Positions 22,876 to 33,882 of a stretch of 64,000 bases of DNA are shown here, in pieces. The notes below the pieces were generated by a model, which had not been told where the DNA came from, searched no databases, and saw only the letters and a program-made list of their open reading frames with translations. A program made the position numbers and the translations under genes. Within the stretch, counting starts at the first letter, position 1; each line of letters starts with the position of its first letter. Source of the stretch: Plutella xylostella (Eukaryota > Arthropoda > Insecta > Lepidoptera > Plutellidae); contig NC_063983.1 in NCBI RefSeq assembly GCF_932276165.1, positions 3,231,501 to 3,295,500 of the forward strand, given 5' to 3'.

Positions 22876-25800
22876 ATGTTGCGACAGCCTCTGTACAAGG
22901 CGCTATCGCTGCCGGTGCTGAGCTCGCCGGCGCGCGTGGCTCCGCTGGCGGTGCGCCGCTTCGCCGACCAAGTGCCACAGCAGCAAGACAAAGTAGAATT
23001 ATTCATTGATGACAAACCAGTGTATGTCCCCCCTGGAACCACTGTATTGCAGGTATGTCGCTATTTCTTGTTCTTCATGTGTAAACTATGTTCTTATATC
23101 TATTATCTTATGTACTCTACAGTATAACTGGTCATAATAAAGTTTCTAAAAAAACATCTTAATGTTATCTTATATTGTTAACAAAATGTAAAGTCCACAA
23201 AACATATTATATTATTGTTCATTCCTTGTAAAACATTCTGACTCTTAAGCTGCATTGAACAATATTTTGTCCATCAATTTAACTATCATTAACAAATTAA
23301 TATCCTCCATTAGGCTGCAGCAACAATTGGCGTAGAGATCCCCAGATTCTGCTACCATGAGCGTCTCGCTGTGGCCGGAAACTGCAGAATGTGTCTGGTG
23401 GAAGTGGAGAAGTCCCCCAAGCCCATTGCAGCCTGTGCCATGCCCGTCATGAAGGGCATGCGGGTGAAGACCAACTCAGACCTCACGAGGAAGGCTCGGG
23501 AAGGTGTGATGGAGTTCCTACTGGTCAACCACCCCCTGGACTGCCCCATCTGTGACCAGGGAGGAGAGTGCGACCTCCAGGACCAGTCCATGGCTTTCGG
23601 ATCAGACAAGAGTCGCTTCACCGATATCCACTTCTCTGGAAAGAGGTGAGAATGAGTTCTCTTGTAGTGATTTTTAAGAATGCTAACTAATTTTATAAAT
23701 GCTTATTAAGTAACTGTGTCTGTCAGTCTGTTACTCTTTCACGCCAAAATTTGGTATACAGACTATCACATTGCTGTGGAACAGTACTAAATAACCCATA
23801 ATAAAAGTTTGCAGAAGAAAATAAATTGCTTTGAAAGTTTAGCACAGGAGTAAATTTGACAGAATGATGAGTATAATTTTACACACCCTGTTTTCTTAAT
23901 GTAAGTACACTCTTTGCTTCCTCAGGGCTGTAGAGGACAAGGACGTGGGTCCCCTGATCAAGACCATCATGACTCGCTGCATTCACTGCACCCGCTGCAT
24001 CAGATTCGCATCTGAAGTGGCCGGAATTGACGACTTTGGTACTACTGGCAGAGGTACTGAAATGCAGGTTGGTGGCTTTCTTACACTTGGCACTTCTAAT
24101 ATTGATGAGTCTGTGTGTACATACAGATGGGCCAATTTCGCTCTTCTATGTACTTGTTCCCTTCTCCTCCTGTACCTAGATATACTTTATCCTAAACACA
24201 TTTAAAATTGGTTTCTATGCACTTGTTACCTGGAAGTTTGACAAAAAAAATATCATATATACAAAGCAAACCTCAAATTCAAAAGAATTTTTTATTTTAT
24301 TTATATCATATTCCCATGCACAAGCAGCCTTACAACTCCAACCTCCACATTCCAGGTGGGCACATACGTGGAGAAGATGTTCCTGTCGGAGCTGTCGGGC
24401 AACATCATCGACCTGTGCCCGGTGGGCGCGCTCACTTCCAAGCCGTACAGCTTCGCCGCCCGGCCCTGGGAGACGCGCCGGGTGAGTCACTAGCGGAAAT
24501 TAGAAGTGTTTCCAGCTAGAAAGACTGAAAACACTAGAATATAACTTTTGAATAAGTTGGTCTACACTGTAAAGACGACGGCGACGTAGCTCCGAAAAGG
24601 ATGGAATAAATGCGTGTTCCTTTGGCCATTTTCGGTTCAGTTCATGTTTTAAAAGCTATAAGTTATTAAGCGGATTTCTATAATTTTTGGGGGTTTTGGA
24701 GTGCTGAAGCTGGTTTAATTTTTAAGGTTTAATTCATGTATTTTCTTTTTATTATCTGTTATTTTTATATTATCTAATATGGAAAGTTCAGGGAAATAAA
24801 ATAAAATCTAATAGTGATTTTATGTCCGTTCATCAGATAGACTCAGTGGACGTGCTGGACCCGCTGGGCAGCAACATCGTGATCGCGACCCGCACCAACG
24901 AAGTACTGCGCATTTTGCCCAGGACCAACGAGGTCAGTACATTTTTATGATAGTTGTGTTAGCTTGTACCAGGGGTATTCTTTCGTATAAATGATGAATG
25001 AAAGATCCCCAAAATATACTTGCGTGCTCTTAGGGAAACAGAAAATTTGCGTTTGCAAAAGTGCGAGTAATCTTCTTTACTGCATTGTGAGTAAGAATAC
25101 ACACGCACACTTTTGTCGGCGAATGCCATTAAAATCTATCATCACATCTCACATCTTGTCTAAAGCGGGTAACCAAAGAGACCGCCAATAAACCCTCAAC
25201 CCTAACCTTGCAGGAGATCAACGAAGAGTGGCTATCAGACAAGTCCCGCTTCGCGTGCGACGGGCTCAAGCGGCAGCGCCTGGTCACGCCGCTGCTGAAG
25301 GACAGCCGCGGGAACCTCGCGCCCGTGGAGTGGGAGGACGCCATGGTGGCGGCTGCCAGGGCGCTCAGGGACTGCCCCGCTGATAAGGTAATGTTACTTA
25401 CTTGTAGAGAGTGTAAAATTGTCGTTGGCGATTCTAAATGCAAAAAAAAACAATTTTAATTTAAAAAAATATATACATAATTTGTATGATTGTCCGTCGT
25501 TGGTATCGTCAGTTAATTCTGTATATTACAGTGGAATAATGCTAGTTATTTTGGGACTTGGATAATTGAAATGACCTGTACAATTATAGCGTCAGCGTAG
25601 ATGCGTATCAAAACAAAACATTAGGTAGATATTAGGAAATTCTTTGTTTTGTCCACGTAACAAGTGGTCTTTATGGTCTTAACCATCATCATTATCAGCA
25701 CATATTCGTCAACTGTCCTCAGACATCCACGTTCTCGTGTCACTAACTAACACTAACTCTCCTTCCCCATTCCCAGCTAGTAGTAGTGGCGGGTGAACTA

Positions 25801-28800
25801 GCAGACGCGGAGTCACTAGTGGCTCTCAAGGACCTCGCCAACCGGCTGGGCTCCGAGCGCGCCTGTACCGAGCACGCCTTCCCGCTAGAGGGCGCTGGCT
25901 CTGACCTGAGATCGTCTTATCTGCTGAATACTAAGATCGCCAGTGAGTATAGTGTTGTCGAGAAATATGGGGAAAAGAAGGGCGTGTGGGTCGACCATTG
26001 GGGTACGCCATTAGGAAAAGTAAATTTATGATGTTATTCATAAGTGAAATGTCGTCGTATTACTTGTGTATTTGCTCAACACTAAGATCGCCAGTGAGTA
26101 TAGTGTTGTCAAGAAATATGGGGAAAAGAATGGGCGTGTGGATCGAGCCTTGGGGTACTCCATTAGGCGAAGTTAATATGTGACGTTATTCTTAAGAGAA
26201 ATGTCGTCGTATTACTTGTGTATTTGCTGAACACTAAGATCGCCAGTGAGTATAGTGTTGTTGAGAACTATGGGGAAAAGAATGGGCGTGTGGATTGAGC
26301 CTTGGGGTACTCCGTTAGGCAAAGCAAATATGTGACGCTAAGATCGCCAGTGAGTATAGTGTTGTTAAGAAATATGGGGAAAAGAATGGGCGTGTGGATC
26401 GATCCTTGGGGTACGCCATTAGGCAAAGTAAATTAATATACGACGTATTACTTGTATTTATAAAATAAGTGATAACCTTAGGGGTAAATGAGTTTTTGAG
26501 TAGAAACAGTATCACTATCATCATCACTCATACTCGTATCATCAAGATGGCCAGATTGTTGTCGAGAAATATGGGGAAAAGAATGGGCATGTGGATCGAG
26601 CCTTGGGGTACTCCATTGGCAAAATATGTATTGACGTTATTTGATGATGAGATATCGTTGGTATAACCATAACGATACACCTGAATAAGGATAAGGCTAG
26701 GAAGAAGAACAAGATCCCCATAATAACGCACCCCATTTGTCATACTTCAGTTACATGATTATGGGGATACACAAACATCTCTGTAAACAAAAGCCGTAAC
26801 TTTTTACCCCTCTCTCCTTTCTTTATCCAAGCCAAACTAACTCTCATTCCCTTGCCATAAAGACGTGGAGGAGGCGGACTTCATCCTTCTGATCGGCACC
26901 AACGTGCGGTTCGAGGCGCCGCTGCTGAACGCGCGCATCCGCAAGGCGTTCATACACAAGGAGACCGATGTGGCGCTGGTGGGACCTAAGGTGGACCTCA
27001 CCTATGAGTACATGGTGAGTTGATGTTGTACTAGCTATAGTATACAGGGTGTTGCAAAAAGGATATACTAAGTCGAATCATATATTTTTTCACGAATTTT
27101 GACATTTTTATTTCATTTCCGTGGTTAGATATAACATGCTGCATGTGTACGTTTCGGCTTAGTATACATTGCAACACCCTGTATAAGTATATAAGTAAGT
27201 ATTTTGTGGTCTAGTGTAGATAGGAAAATGAATTCACGCTGTCATGTAAAGCACTGCCCAGCGCATAGCCAGTCGAGTAATTTGTCCCATTGAGTTATAA
27301 ATTTTTAATGAAAGTGATTGAACAAAAAGTGCTATAAAAGTTTTATATTCTCTATAATCTAGGTGTCTTACTTGTATACTCCTGCGCAGTGGACTTGTAT
27401 AAGTGAAATTATCTGCCATTTGGGAAGACATTATTAAATAAACATTATCTATACTTAGGTACCTAATTTGATTCGAAATTTATAATTATGTATAGATGGC
27501 ACTAGTGCAGATATGCATAATGTACAGCGAAAAGCGCGTGACTCGCCGCTAGTCACCTCTGACTACCCCTTCGGGGATTACTGTCGTGGGCATATCTATG
27601 TATGTAGTGCAAAGCTATGAAAAACAATTAATTAAAACACTACCACCCCCCCAGCACGCCGGCGACTCAGCCGCCATCATCAAAGACCTGGCCAGCGGCT
27701 CCTCCTCTAGCCCAGTCCTGCAGAGACTACAGTCAGCTCGGCGCCCGGCGGTGATCCTCGGGGCGGGGCAGCTGGTCGGCGGCGGCGGCGCCTCGCTGCT
27801 CGCGCACACCATGGAATTAGCTGCCAAGTTGCAGGAGGGGCTGGAGGATAAGAGCTGGAAGGTAAGTTGATTGACATTATCATAAGCACTCATGCCATAT
27901 ACCATATATGGCTTAAATGATACTCCATTGGAAGGCAGGCTGAGAGATGCATTGCTTTGTTTGTGGCGAAGTTATGTTAAGATGTACCTAATAGGAAGCG
28001 GATTAAAATTGCCGAAATCTACGTCGGGGCCTTCGGTGATTTGGCCAGCGAACTAACAGCTGCAAGCTTTTGATTATGTGTTCACCGCCTGGATGTACGG
28101 GTTGAAGCCCTTTGTCTAAAGGCGGTTGAAGAAGGGAGGCCGCAATGAGTGAGAGATACCTATGTCCATCAGCGAACATTCACTCGGGTCGGGATACGTT
28201 ATTCACTTTTTTTTTCGCACATTAAAACACGATACAATCTTCATGACGTGTCGTGTATTATTTATGAATAAAGTATGGCGTGTGAACGCGCATCCAGTTG
28301 ACGAATATAAACGGCAAACTTTTCATAGATTCCATAATAATAATCTTTCCCCATCAGGTTCTAAACGTGCTCCAGCGCACAGCCTCACAAGTGGCAGCCC
28401 TGGACATCGGCTACACCGCGGGGGTAGACAAGGCGCTGGAGGCCGGGCCTAAAGTGGTGTACCTACTGGGGGCTGATGCTGGCGTGGTGACCCGGGACAA
28501 GCTGCCGGCTGATGCCGTTGTTATTTACCAAGGTAAGGTTTTTAGCAATGATAATGTAATATAAAAAGTATTATAAGGTCTATTGGCTATGAATTGACTT
28601 ATGTTAGCGAACTTTGTGACGTATGTGAGCGTTCACTTACAGTATACCTAGCCCGAGACGACTCTCATACACCTTACTCCTCTAGCTACAAGGAAAATAA
28701 CTTCTTAGGGCACGAAATAGTCTTGAAATCGCGGACATAGCGCTACTAGGCTCGGCCTGCTTTATAATCCCGCAGGGCACTACGGTGTCGCGGGCGCAGA

Positions 28801-30238
28801 AATTGTCGTCATAGTCCGGCCATTCGCTATGTATGTACATAATTTGTCAAAGCAATTTAAACCTTACTCCTAACCTAACCACAAGGCACATTCCACAGGC
28901 CACCACGGCGACGCGGGCGCAGAGATAGCCGACATAGTACTACCGGGCGCGGCGTACACGGAGAAGCGCGGCACGTACGTGAACGCGGAGGGGCGCGCGC
29001 AGCAGACGCTGGTGGCCGTGGCGCCGCCGGGGAAGGCCAGGGAGGACTGGAAGATTATCAGGTAAGGCTTTAGAATAAAGCACACGTTTTTCGCGGTATA
29101 ATCTATGACAATATTAACCAAATTGGCTCCCCGTTTGCTCACGTACACTGATGAGAGAGCGAATTATGAAGTACGTCATTTGCACGATATAAACAAATAG
29201 CAATCATAGATGACACAGTCATATGGCCTCGGTAACGCGGAGGGGCGCGCGCAGCAGACGCTGGTGGCCGTGGCGCCGCCGGGGAAGGCCAGAGAAGACT
29301 GGAAGATTATCAGGTGAGTGTCTAATTTTAATAGTCAGAATTGGAATGTACGGAAGGAGCTTCTCCGAGTGACGCATCAACTGCACCTTAGCTATTTATA
29401 CAATTAGATTTGGATATTTCTTTCGCCATAAGTCCTGGTCTTTTTACTGCCATCGATCTACATACTTAACAAAAATCGTGACTGATCCTCATTGTCATTA
29501 ATTATCGATCAAATATCCAATCCTTGCCACACCACTACACACTTTAGTTAGTATTCCTCGTTTACCGGTCTGCCTTATGGCACGGTGGACTATATAGATC
29601 CATCCCAGATTTATTCTCATTATAACCTCTTCCTCTATCTCCATCCACACAGGGCCCTATCAGAAGTGGTCGGCGCCGGGCTGCCCTACGACACTCTGGA
29701 CGAGGTGCGCGGGCGCCTGGCCGAGCTCAGCCCCGCGCTAGTCGCGTACGGAGACGTGCAAGAGAACAACTACTTCGCGCAGGCGCGGGCGCTGGCGCAG
29801 GTGAGTGTAGCCTCTGTCACTAGCACAATAAGGTGCACATTAGTATACGACACACTTATAAATAAGAAAACTTATGAACTAGGATCCATGAATGAATAGG
29901 CTGTTTGTACTGAGCGAGAGAGAGAGAAAATGGAACCTCTATTCTATGCAAAAAATAGATACAACTGTTTTTTTTATTTGACGTTTTTTAAGTCTAAATT
30001 GACTGAATTTAAAGTCATTATCAAAATATAAGCTATGTTGACCGTTTGAGTATGTACCTATGTGAAATGAAATGCTTTGTTCTCTCACCAGAGCCACCAG
30101 AAGCCGCTATCGGGCACCCTGGACGTGCAACTGAAGAAGCTAGAAGACTTCTACATGACAGACGTCATCAGCCGCGCCTCCCCCACCATGGCCAAGTGCG
30201 TGCAAGCCGTCATGAAGCAGAAGTCCTCTCCATACTAA
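22876..30238 (+). CDS. ND-75: NADH:ubiquinone oxidoreductase 75-kDa subunit (complex I, mitochondrial)
   Basis: Thirteen exons (22876-23052, 23314-23645, 23926-24067, 24356-24481, 24837-24932, 25214-25387, 25777-25942, 26863-27014, 27655-27861, 28358-28532, 28899-29061, 29653-29800, 30092-30238) give 734 residues, close to the human 727. The protein is the largest iron-sulphur subunit of the complex I N-module in the mitochondrial matrix. Residues 1-30 are an Arg-rich targeting peptide (cleavage probably near VRRFA). The ferredoxin-like 2Fe-2S ligands follow (RFCYHERLAVAGNCRMC). Then come the cysteine-rich 4Fe-4S regions (HPLDCPICDQGGECDL, TRCIHCTRCIRF, IIDLCPVGAL), and a molybdopterin-oxidoreductase-like remainder (SDKSRFACDGLKRQR, TNVRFEAPLLNARIRK, GHHGDAGAEIADIVLPGAAY). 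Exons 7 and 11 have intronic partial copies (see separate entries). Confidence 0.97.
23718..23790 (-). repeat. Fragment of the 7790-8037 dispersed repeat
   Basis: TCTGTTACTCTTTCACGCCA is the reverse complement of the GGCGTGAAAGAGTAACAGA block at 7953-7971. It lies in ND-75 intron 2. Confidence 0.55.
25925..26640. repeat. 151-bp tandem array that includes the end of ND-75 exon 7
   Basis: Four units each contain CTAAGATCGCCAGTGAGTAT, TATGGGGAAAAGAA and TTGGGGTACKCCRTTAGG. The GT of each (pseudo)donor is at 25943 (real), 26094, 26245 and 26350, so spacing is 151, 151 and 105. The first unit begins with the last 20 or so coding bases of exon 7. A partial fifth unit (26556-26625) lacks the donor. 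Read on the minus strand each unit encodes NGVPQGSI.TPILFPIFL, a reverse-transcriptase-like motif. Confidence 0.9.
27045..27181. mobile_element. Small MITE with TA target, CAGGGTGTTGCAA ends
   Basis: The ends CAGGGTGTTGCAA and TTGCAACACCCTG are perfect 13-bp inverted repeats. Beyond them TATACTAAG and CTTAGTATA also pair. It is flanked by TA on both sides, is 137 bp long, has no coding capacity and lies in ND-75 intron 8. The form fits a Tc1/mariner-type MITE. Confidence 0.8.
27525..27605 (+). repeat. Dispersed repeat shared with 17660-17775
   Basis: TACAGCGAAAAGCGCGTGAC, CTCTGACTACCCC, TTCGGGGATTACTGTCGTG and a TATGTATGTAGT end match the copy upstream of erlin. It lies in ND-75 intron 8, only about 50 bases before exon 9. 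Confidence 0.55.
28766..28830 (+). pseudogene. Decayed copy of the 5' half of ND-75 exon 11
   Basis: After an acceptor-like CGCAG at 28775 the sequence reads in the exon 11 frame as GHYGVAGAEIVVIVRP, against GHHGDAGAEIADIVLP in the real exon at 28899. Similarity also covers the acceptor itself (CGCAGG against CACAGG). It fades after about 50 bases. It sits 123 bases upstream of the real exon within intron 10. Confidence 0.75.
29234..29313 (+). pseudogene. Recent copy of the 3' half of ND-75 exon 11
   Basis: These 80 bases match 28982-29061 at 78 positions; the two changes (AGG to AGA, GAG to GAA) would be synonymous. The copy encodes NAEGRAQQTLVAVAPPGK and continues AREDWKIIR. It ends exactly where exon 11 ends and is followed by its own GTGAGT donor. 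It lacks an acceptor at its left edge, so it should not be an exon by itself. Confidence 0.92.
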
Positions 30239-31031
30239 CTAGCTAACGAGGTAACAGCCTGAAACTTTCGATGCCAACGTTGGATATTAAAACGAATTGT
30301 TGGAACTTGTTGCAGGGTTTGTTGGATTTGAGAACGTTTTTGTTGTAGGCGCGTTGTGGTTGGCATTTTGTGGGGTTGATTTTGTTTTGTCTATCGGAAT
30401 GGAAACAATTTTAACAAATGACAATCACACCGTGTCAAGTATAACAATAATGTGATGTTAAAGCGTGTCGAAAGATGGAAGGCTGCCAACTTATATTCTA
30501 TAGGAAATTATTATTGGTACATTGGATACTGTTGGTTGAATGTTAGTTTTTTTATATAATTTAATATTAATTTTAGATTTTCCATTTATTGAAATATCGC
30601 ATACAAACAACAGTGTTCAAGTGTCAGTTAGGGTAAAGAAAATGTTTTAATAAGCCTTTCTGCAATCATTTTTACGAAAATACTACAGAAATGCGACGCA
30701 GCACGTGCAGTCAAGTGCATTATATTGTAACTTAAATTCCACAAAATAATCTCCATAGAAAAATACAAGAGAAAACACGCAAGCATTCGACTGTACATGT
30801 ACAAAATGTGATGATAAAAGCTATTTATTTTGTTATTTAAAGATAAGCTTATCCCGTATCTTTGACTTTCTAAAGTTTATAAAACATTACTCGAGAATAA
30901 TATTACAAATTAATCATGTTTACTTAATCAATTTAAAATATAATTACTTACGGGAGGCCTGATAGCCAATGAAGATGATTTGAATTTAAGGTCAGAATTT
31001 TGTAAATAGTACATCAGTGTATGTAGTATAA

Positions 31032-31037
31032 AATAAA
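31032..31037 (+). promoter_or_regulatory. Probable poly(A) signal of ND-75
   Basis: AATAAA lies about 790 bases after the TAA stop. The stretch 30239-31031 is AT-rich without open frames, as expected for the 3' untranslated region. Confidence 0.55.
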
Positions 31038-31084
31038 CGTAGTATAATGATTGTCAAATTTGTGTTTTATTTAACATTATTTGT

Positions 31085-31341
31085 TCCAAAATACGTATTT
31101 GACATCTTGGTGAGATATGTGTCCAGAAATTCCCACCCGCTGCTGATACGGTCCGATGTCACCGAGTGGGTGCCCAGTGATGGACGTCGGCGTCGCGGAA
31201 GACCCAGACGGAGATGGCGGGACGACCTCGACAGGTTTTGGCCTCAATGGCCGAAGGAAGCAAATGATCGGGAACGGTGGACAGTTTATAAGGACGCCTT
31301 TACCCAGCAGTGGGACACTACACAAGTACACAGACTACATT
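31085..31341 (+). pseudogene. 3'-terminal fragment of an RTE-like LINE ORF
   Basis: The frame RRRGRPRRRWRDDLDRF, then W..EANDRERWTVYKDAF and TQQWDTTQ, is the basic GRPxxRWxDDL ending typical of RTE-type reverse transcriptase ORFs. The intact element at 46705-49671 ends in a related way (KRGRPKTTWRRSVE). CCCAGCAGTGGGACA marks the 3' end. Only the last 80 or so codons are present, so it is a 5'-truncated copy just after the ND-75 gene. Confidence 0.7.
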
Positions 31342-31643
31342 AATAAAAAATGCGTGTAATCTCCGAAAAGGTAGTTTGACTGATGCGACTTTACTTTAAT
31401 TTTCGTAGTAGGTAAGTACATTTTTACTCACGTGAAAGGTCGCGAGGCGTATCGCCAATATGGAATGAGTACAATGCGCTAAGGGTAAGTAAACATGTTG
31501 AGTCTACATAATAGATTTCCTCACGTGGTGTGGTGTGATTGTAGTCTAGGGTTTCGTTTTTCCCGACCTTTTTCTGTTCCCGGGAAACGGGAATTTTTTT
31601 CAAGAATTCCCGGGAATTCCCGGGAAACGGGAATTTATTTTAA

Positions 31644-32854
31644 CCCTCTACTGCATGAATTATGAAGGGATTGAGATAAAAAATATTTTTTACTTGAATA
31701 TCGTTTAATAAGGGATAATAACAACATTTTTAAGTAAAAAAAAAATTTAGCTACTTTATTTTAGAAAAAAAAATTAGGAGCCAGAAATGGCTTCGTATGC
31801 ACTGGTACTTGGTATATCTATTCCATTTATGGCTTCCCATGCACTACATAGACAGATATCAGTTTTTGTGAAAATATTTCATATAATTATTTTCTGATTA
31901 GACATACCAAAACTATAAACTTTTCATAATTGGATTGAAAAATGGTTAATTCTGTTTGTTTCTATCAAATTCAAACACAGCTAAAGCAGGTCCTCATCTC
32001 TACAGGTACAGTTTAACGTTTTTTTTGGGATGGTCCAGGAGATTCGTGTCTACCTGTAAGATTGTCTGTTCTGCTAGCATTTGATAACATTGAGGAGTCT
32101 CCCTTGCCATCTATCCTGGGATATGGTAGCTGGACTACTGCAGGAGGCAAATAAATACTATCACGATTCCTGAATTGCTTTATTTCAGCTCTTTTTTCGG
32201 ATCAGCAATTTATCAGTGACAAATTATTATTAAATCAGAAAAAATATATATATTTAAATAATACAAGTAAATTTAGTTAATTATTAAATTTTAAAATTTG
32301 TAAAACAAGTCATTAGTGAAATTACGTAAGGAGTCAACATCAGGTATTGTATTTTTTAGGTATAAATAAGCGAAGTATTTGTTCTGAAAAGATAGGTAAA
32401 AAATCTAGTTAGAATGTACGAGTGCATGGGAAGCCATTTCTGGCATAAATATTATAGCCTCAACGCATAGGAAGCCAGAAATGGCTTTCTCAGATAATTG
32501 AGAAAATAAGATATATAAAACTAATAATAATTAATTAATTGACAAGTTCCAGAAAATATAAGGTATGCACAAAAGGAAAACATTTTTTTTACTACCAACA
32601 ACGTACTTTTTATATTTTTTGCAGAATTTCAAAGTTTCGGAAAAATCACATTCACAGAAAGCAATCATTGCACCTGGGATAACGTGCGATTATATTCGCA
32701 GTTGACACATACCATGGACAAAAAAAATATGTTTATATAAACAAAGAAGTGACTAAAAGTATAGCGATATCATTTTTTAAATATATTTTTTGGTTGGGGT
32801 AGAATAAAATATTAAATTCCAAGAGCCATTTATGGCTTCGTATGAAGTAAAGGG
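31644..32854. mobile_element. piggyBac-like non-autonomous element with TTAA duplication
   Basis: TTAA at 31640-31643 and 32855-32858 flanks a 1211-bp segment that starts CCCTCTACTGCATGAA and ends TATGAAGTAAAGGG. The tips are imperfect inverted repeats beginning CCC. TTAA targets and CCC tips are the signature of the piggyBac superfamily. Four palindromic GCCANAAATGGCTTC-type motifs occur inside, near 31783, 32431, 32471 and 32824. No transposase is visible. Confidence 0.7.
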
Positions 32855-32987
32855 TTAAATGCTTGGTTTTGCTATTTTCGGGTAATAAAATAATTATAAC
32901 ACTTACAATTAAATCAAATATACTTTTATCACTCGTATAGGTAGAAAAAAGCAACATTCAGATAAATGAACAACCAAAATTATAATG

Positions 32988-33035
<48 letters not shown>

Positions 33036-33278
33036 TGTGGGGACATCTCACACACGGCCATCCGACCCCAAGCTAGGCAGAGCCTGTGTTATGGGTATCG
33101 GACAGCTGATATATTTACACAAATACATAGATAGATAGATATTAAATATAAATATCAACACCCAAGACCCGAGTACAAATATCTGTCTTTAAACAAATAT
33201 CTGCCCCAGCCGGGAATCGAACCCGGGACCTTCGGCATAGCAGTCAGGGCTACTAACCACTACGCCATTCGACCGTCA
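32988..33278 (-). mobile_element. tRNA-derived SINE, copy C
   Basis: Same family as copies A and B; the B-box GGTTCGATTCC and the tRNA-like head are on the minus strand. The tail is a long (ATT)n run (32988-33034) instead of (ATTT)n. Differences such as TATCGG and GGCATAGCAGTCAGGGCTAC show that it is diverged from A and B. It is inserted in the hAT-like element. Confidence 0.92.
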
Positions 33279-33882
33279 ATGATTTGTTTTACATGCCAAA
33301 TCATTGGTTTTTCTTAATTGTAAATTAAACAATAACAGTTTGAAAATAATATTATTATGACATATAATTAAAATAAAAAATTAATTACACTTGAGGTAAT
33401 GTTTTAGAAAAAATAATTAATTCAACGATTTATCATATCTATGTTTTAGAAAAAATAAACGCGGACACAAAATGGGGACATAAAAAAAAATGTGACAGGC
33501 GTCACATTAGCGTTAGCTTTTACATACTCTTTGGTCACATATGTAAATGCCGATAAATAAATAATTATGAAAATATTGAATCAGGAAGAGGTGAAACAAG
33601 GTGATGTAGATGAGTCATTTATCTTTGCAATGCAGCTGCGCGAAAACAATATCACGTATGATTTTCCAATAATTTACAACAAAACTAAGTTTCTGATCGT
33701 AGACGACAAGTCTGCCGATAATTTTTTGGTTTAAGGTAGGAGAAAAAGATAAATAAAGAAGAAAATATAGCATAGAATCAATTAAAAATCAAACCCGGGA
33801 ATTCCCGGGAATGCTATTTTTTTCCCGGTTTCGGGAAGGACAAATTTCCCGGGAACACGGGAACGAAACCCTAGATTGTACC

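Larger units (their letters stand above)
31546..33874. mobile_element. hAT-like element with CTAGGGTTTCG ends, host of two nested insertions
   Basis: It starts CTAGGGTTTCGTTTTTCCCG and ends CGGGAACGAAACCCTAG, inverted at the tips. Runs of CCCGGGAAT-type sequence are subterminal on both sides. Flanks ATTGTAGT and ATTGTACC agree at 6 of 8 positions, which fits an aged 8-bp hAT duplication. The 2329 bp include the TTAA element 31644-32854 and SINE copy C. The remainder shows no transposase. Confidence 0.65.

Noticed and set aside
25925..26640. Array units as extra ND-75 exons
   Set aside because: The copies hold only the exon end and a donor, with no acceptor; skipping them gives the correct conserved protein.
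29234..29313. Exon 11 half copy as a mutually exclusive exon
   Set aside because: No acceptor AG lies at the left edge of the copied block, so it cannot replace exon 11 in a simple way. It is kept as a finding, not as an exon.
31077..31331. Minus-strand frame opposite the RTE-like tail
   Set aside because: It is the shadow of the plus-strand GRPRRRWRDDL frame, which has a recognisable family.
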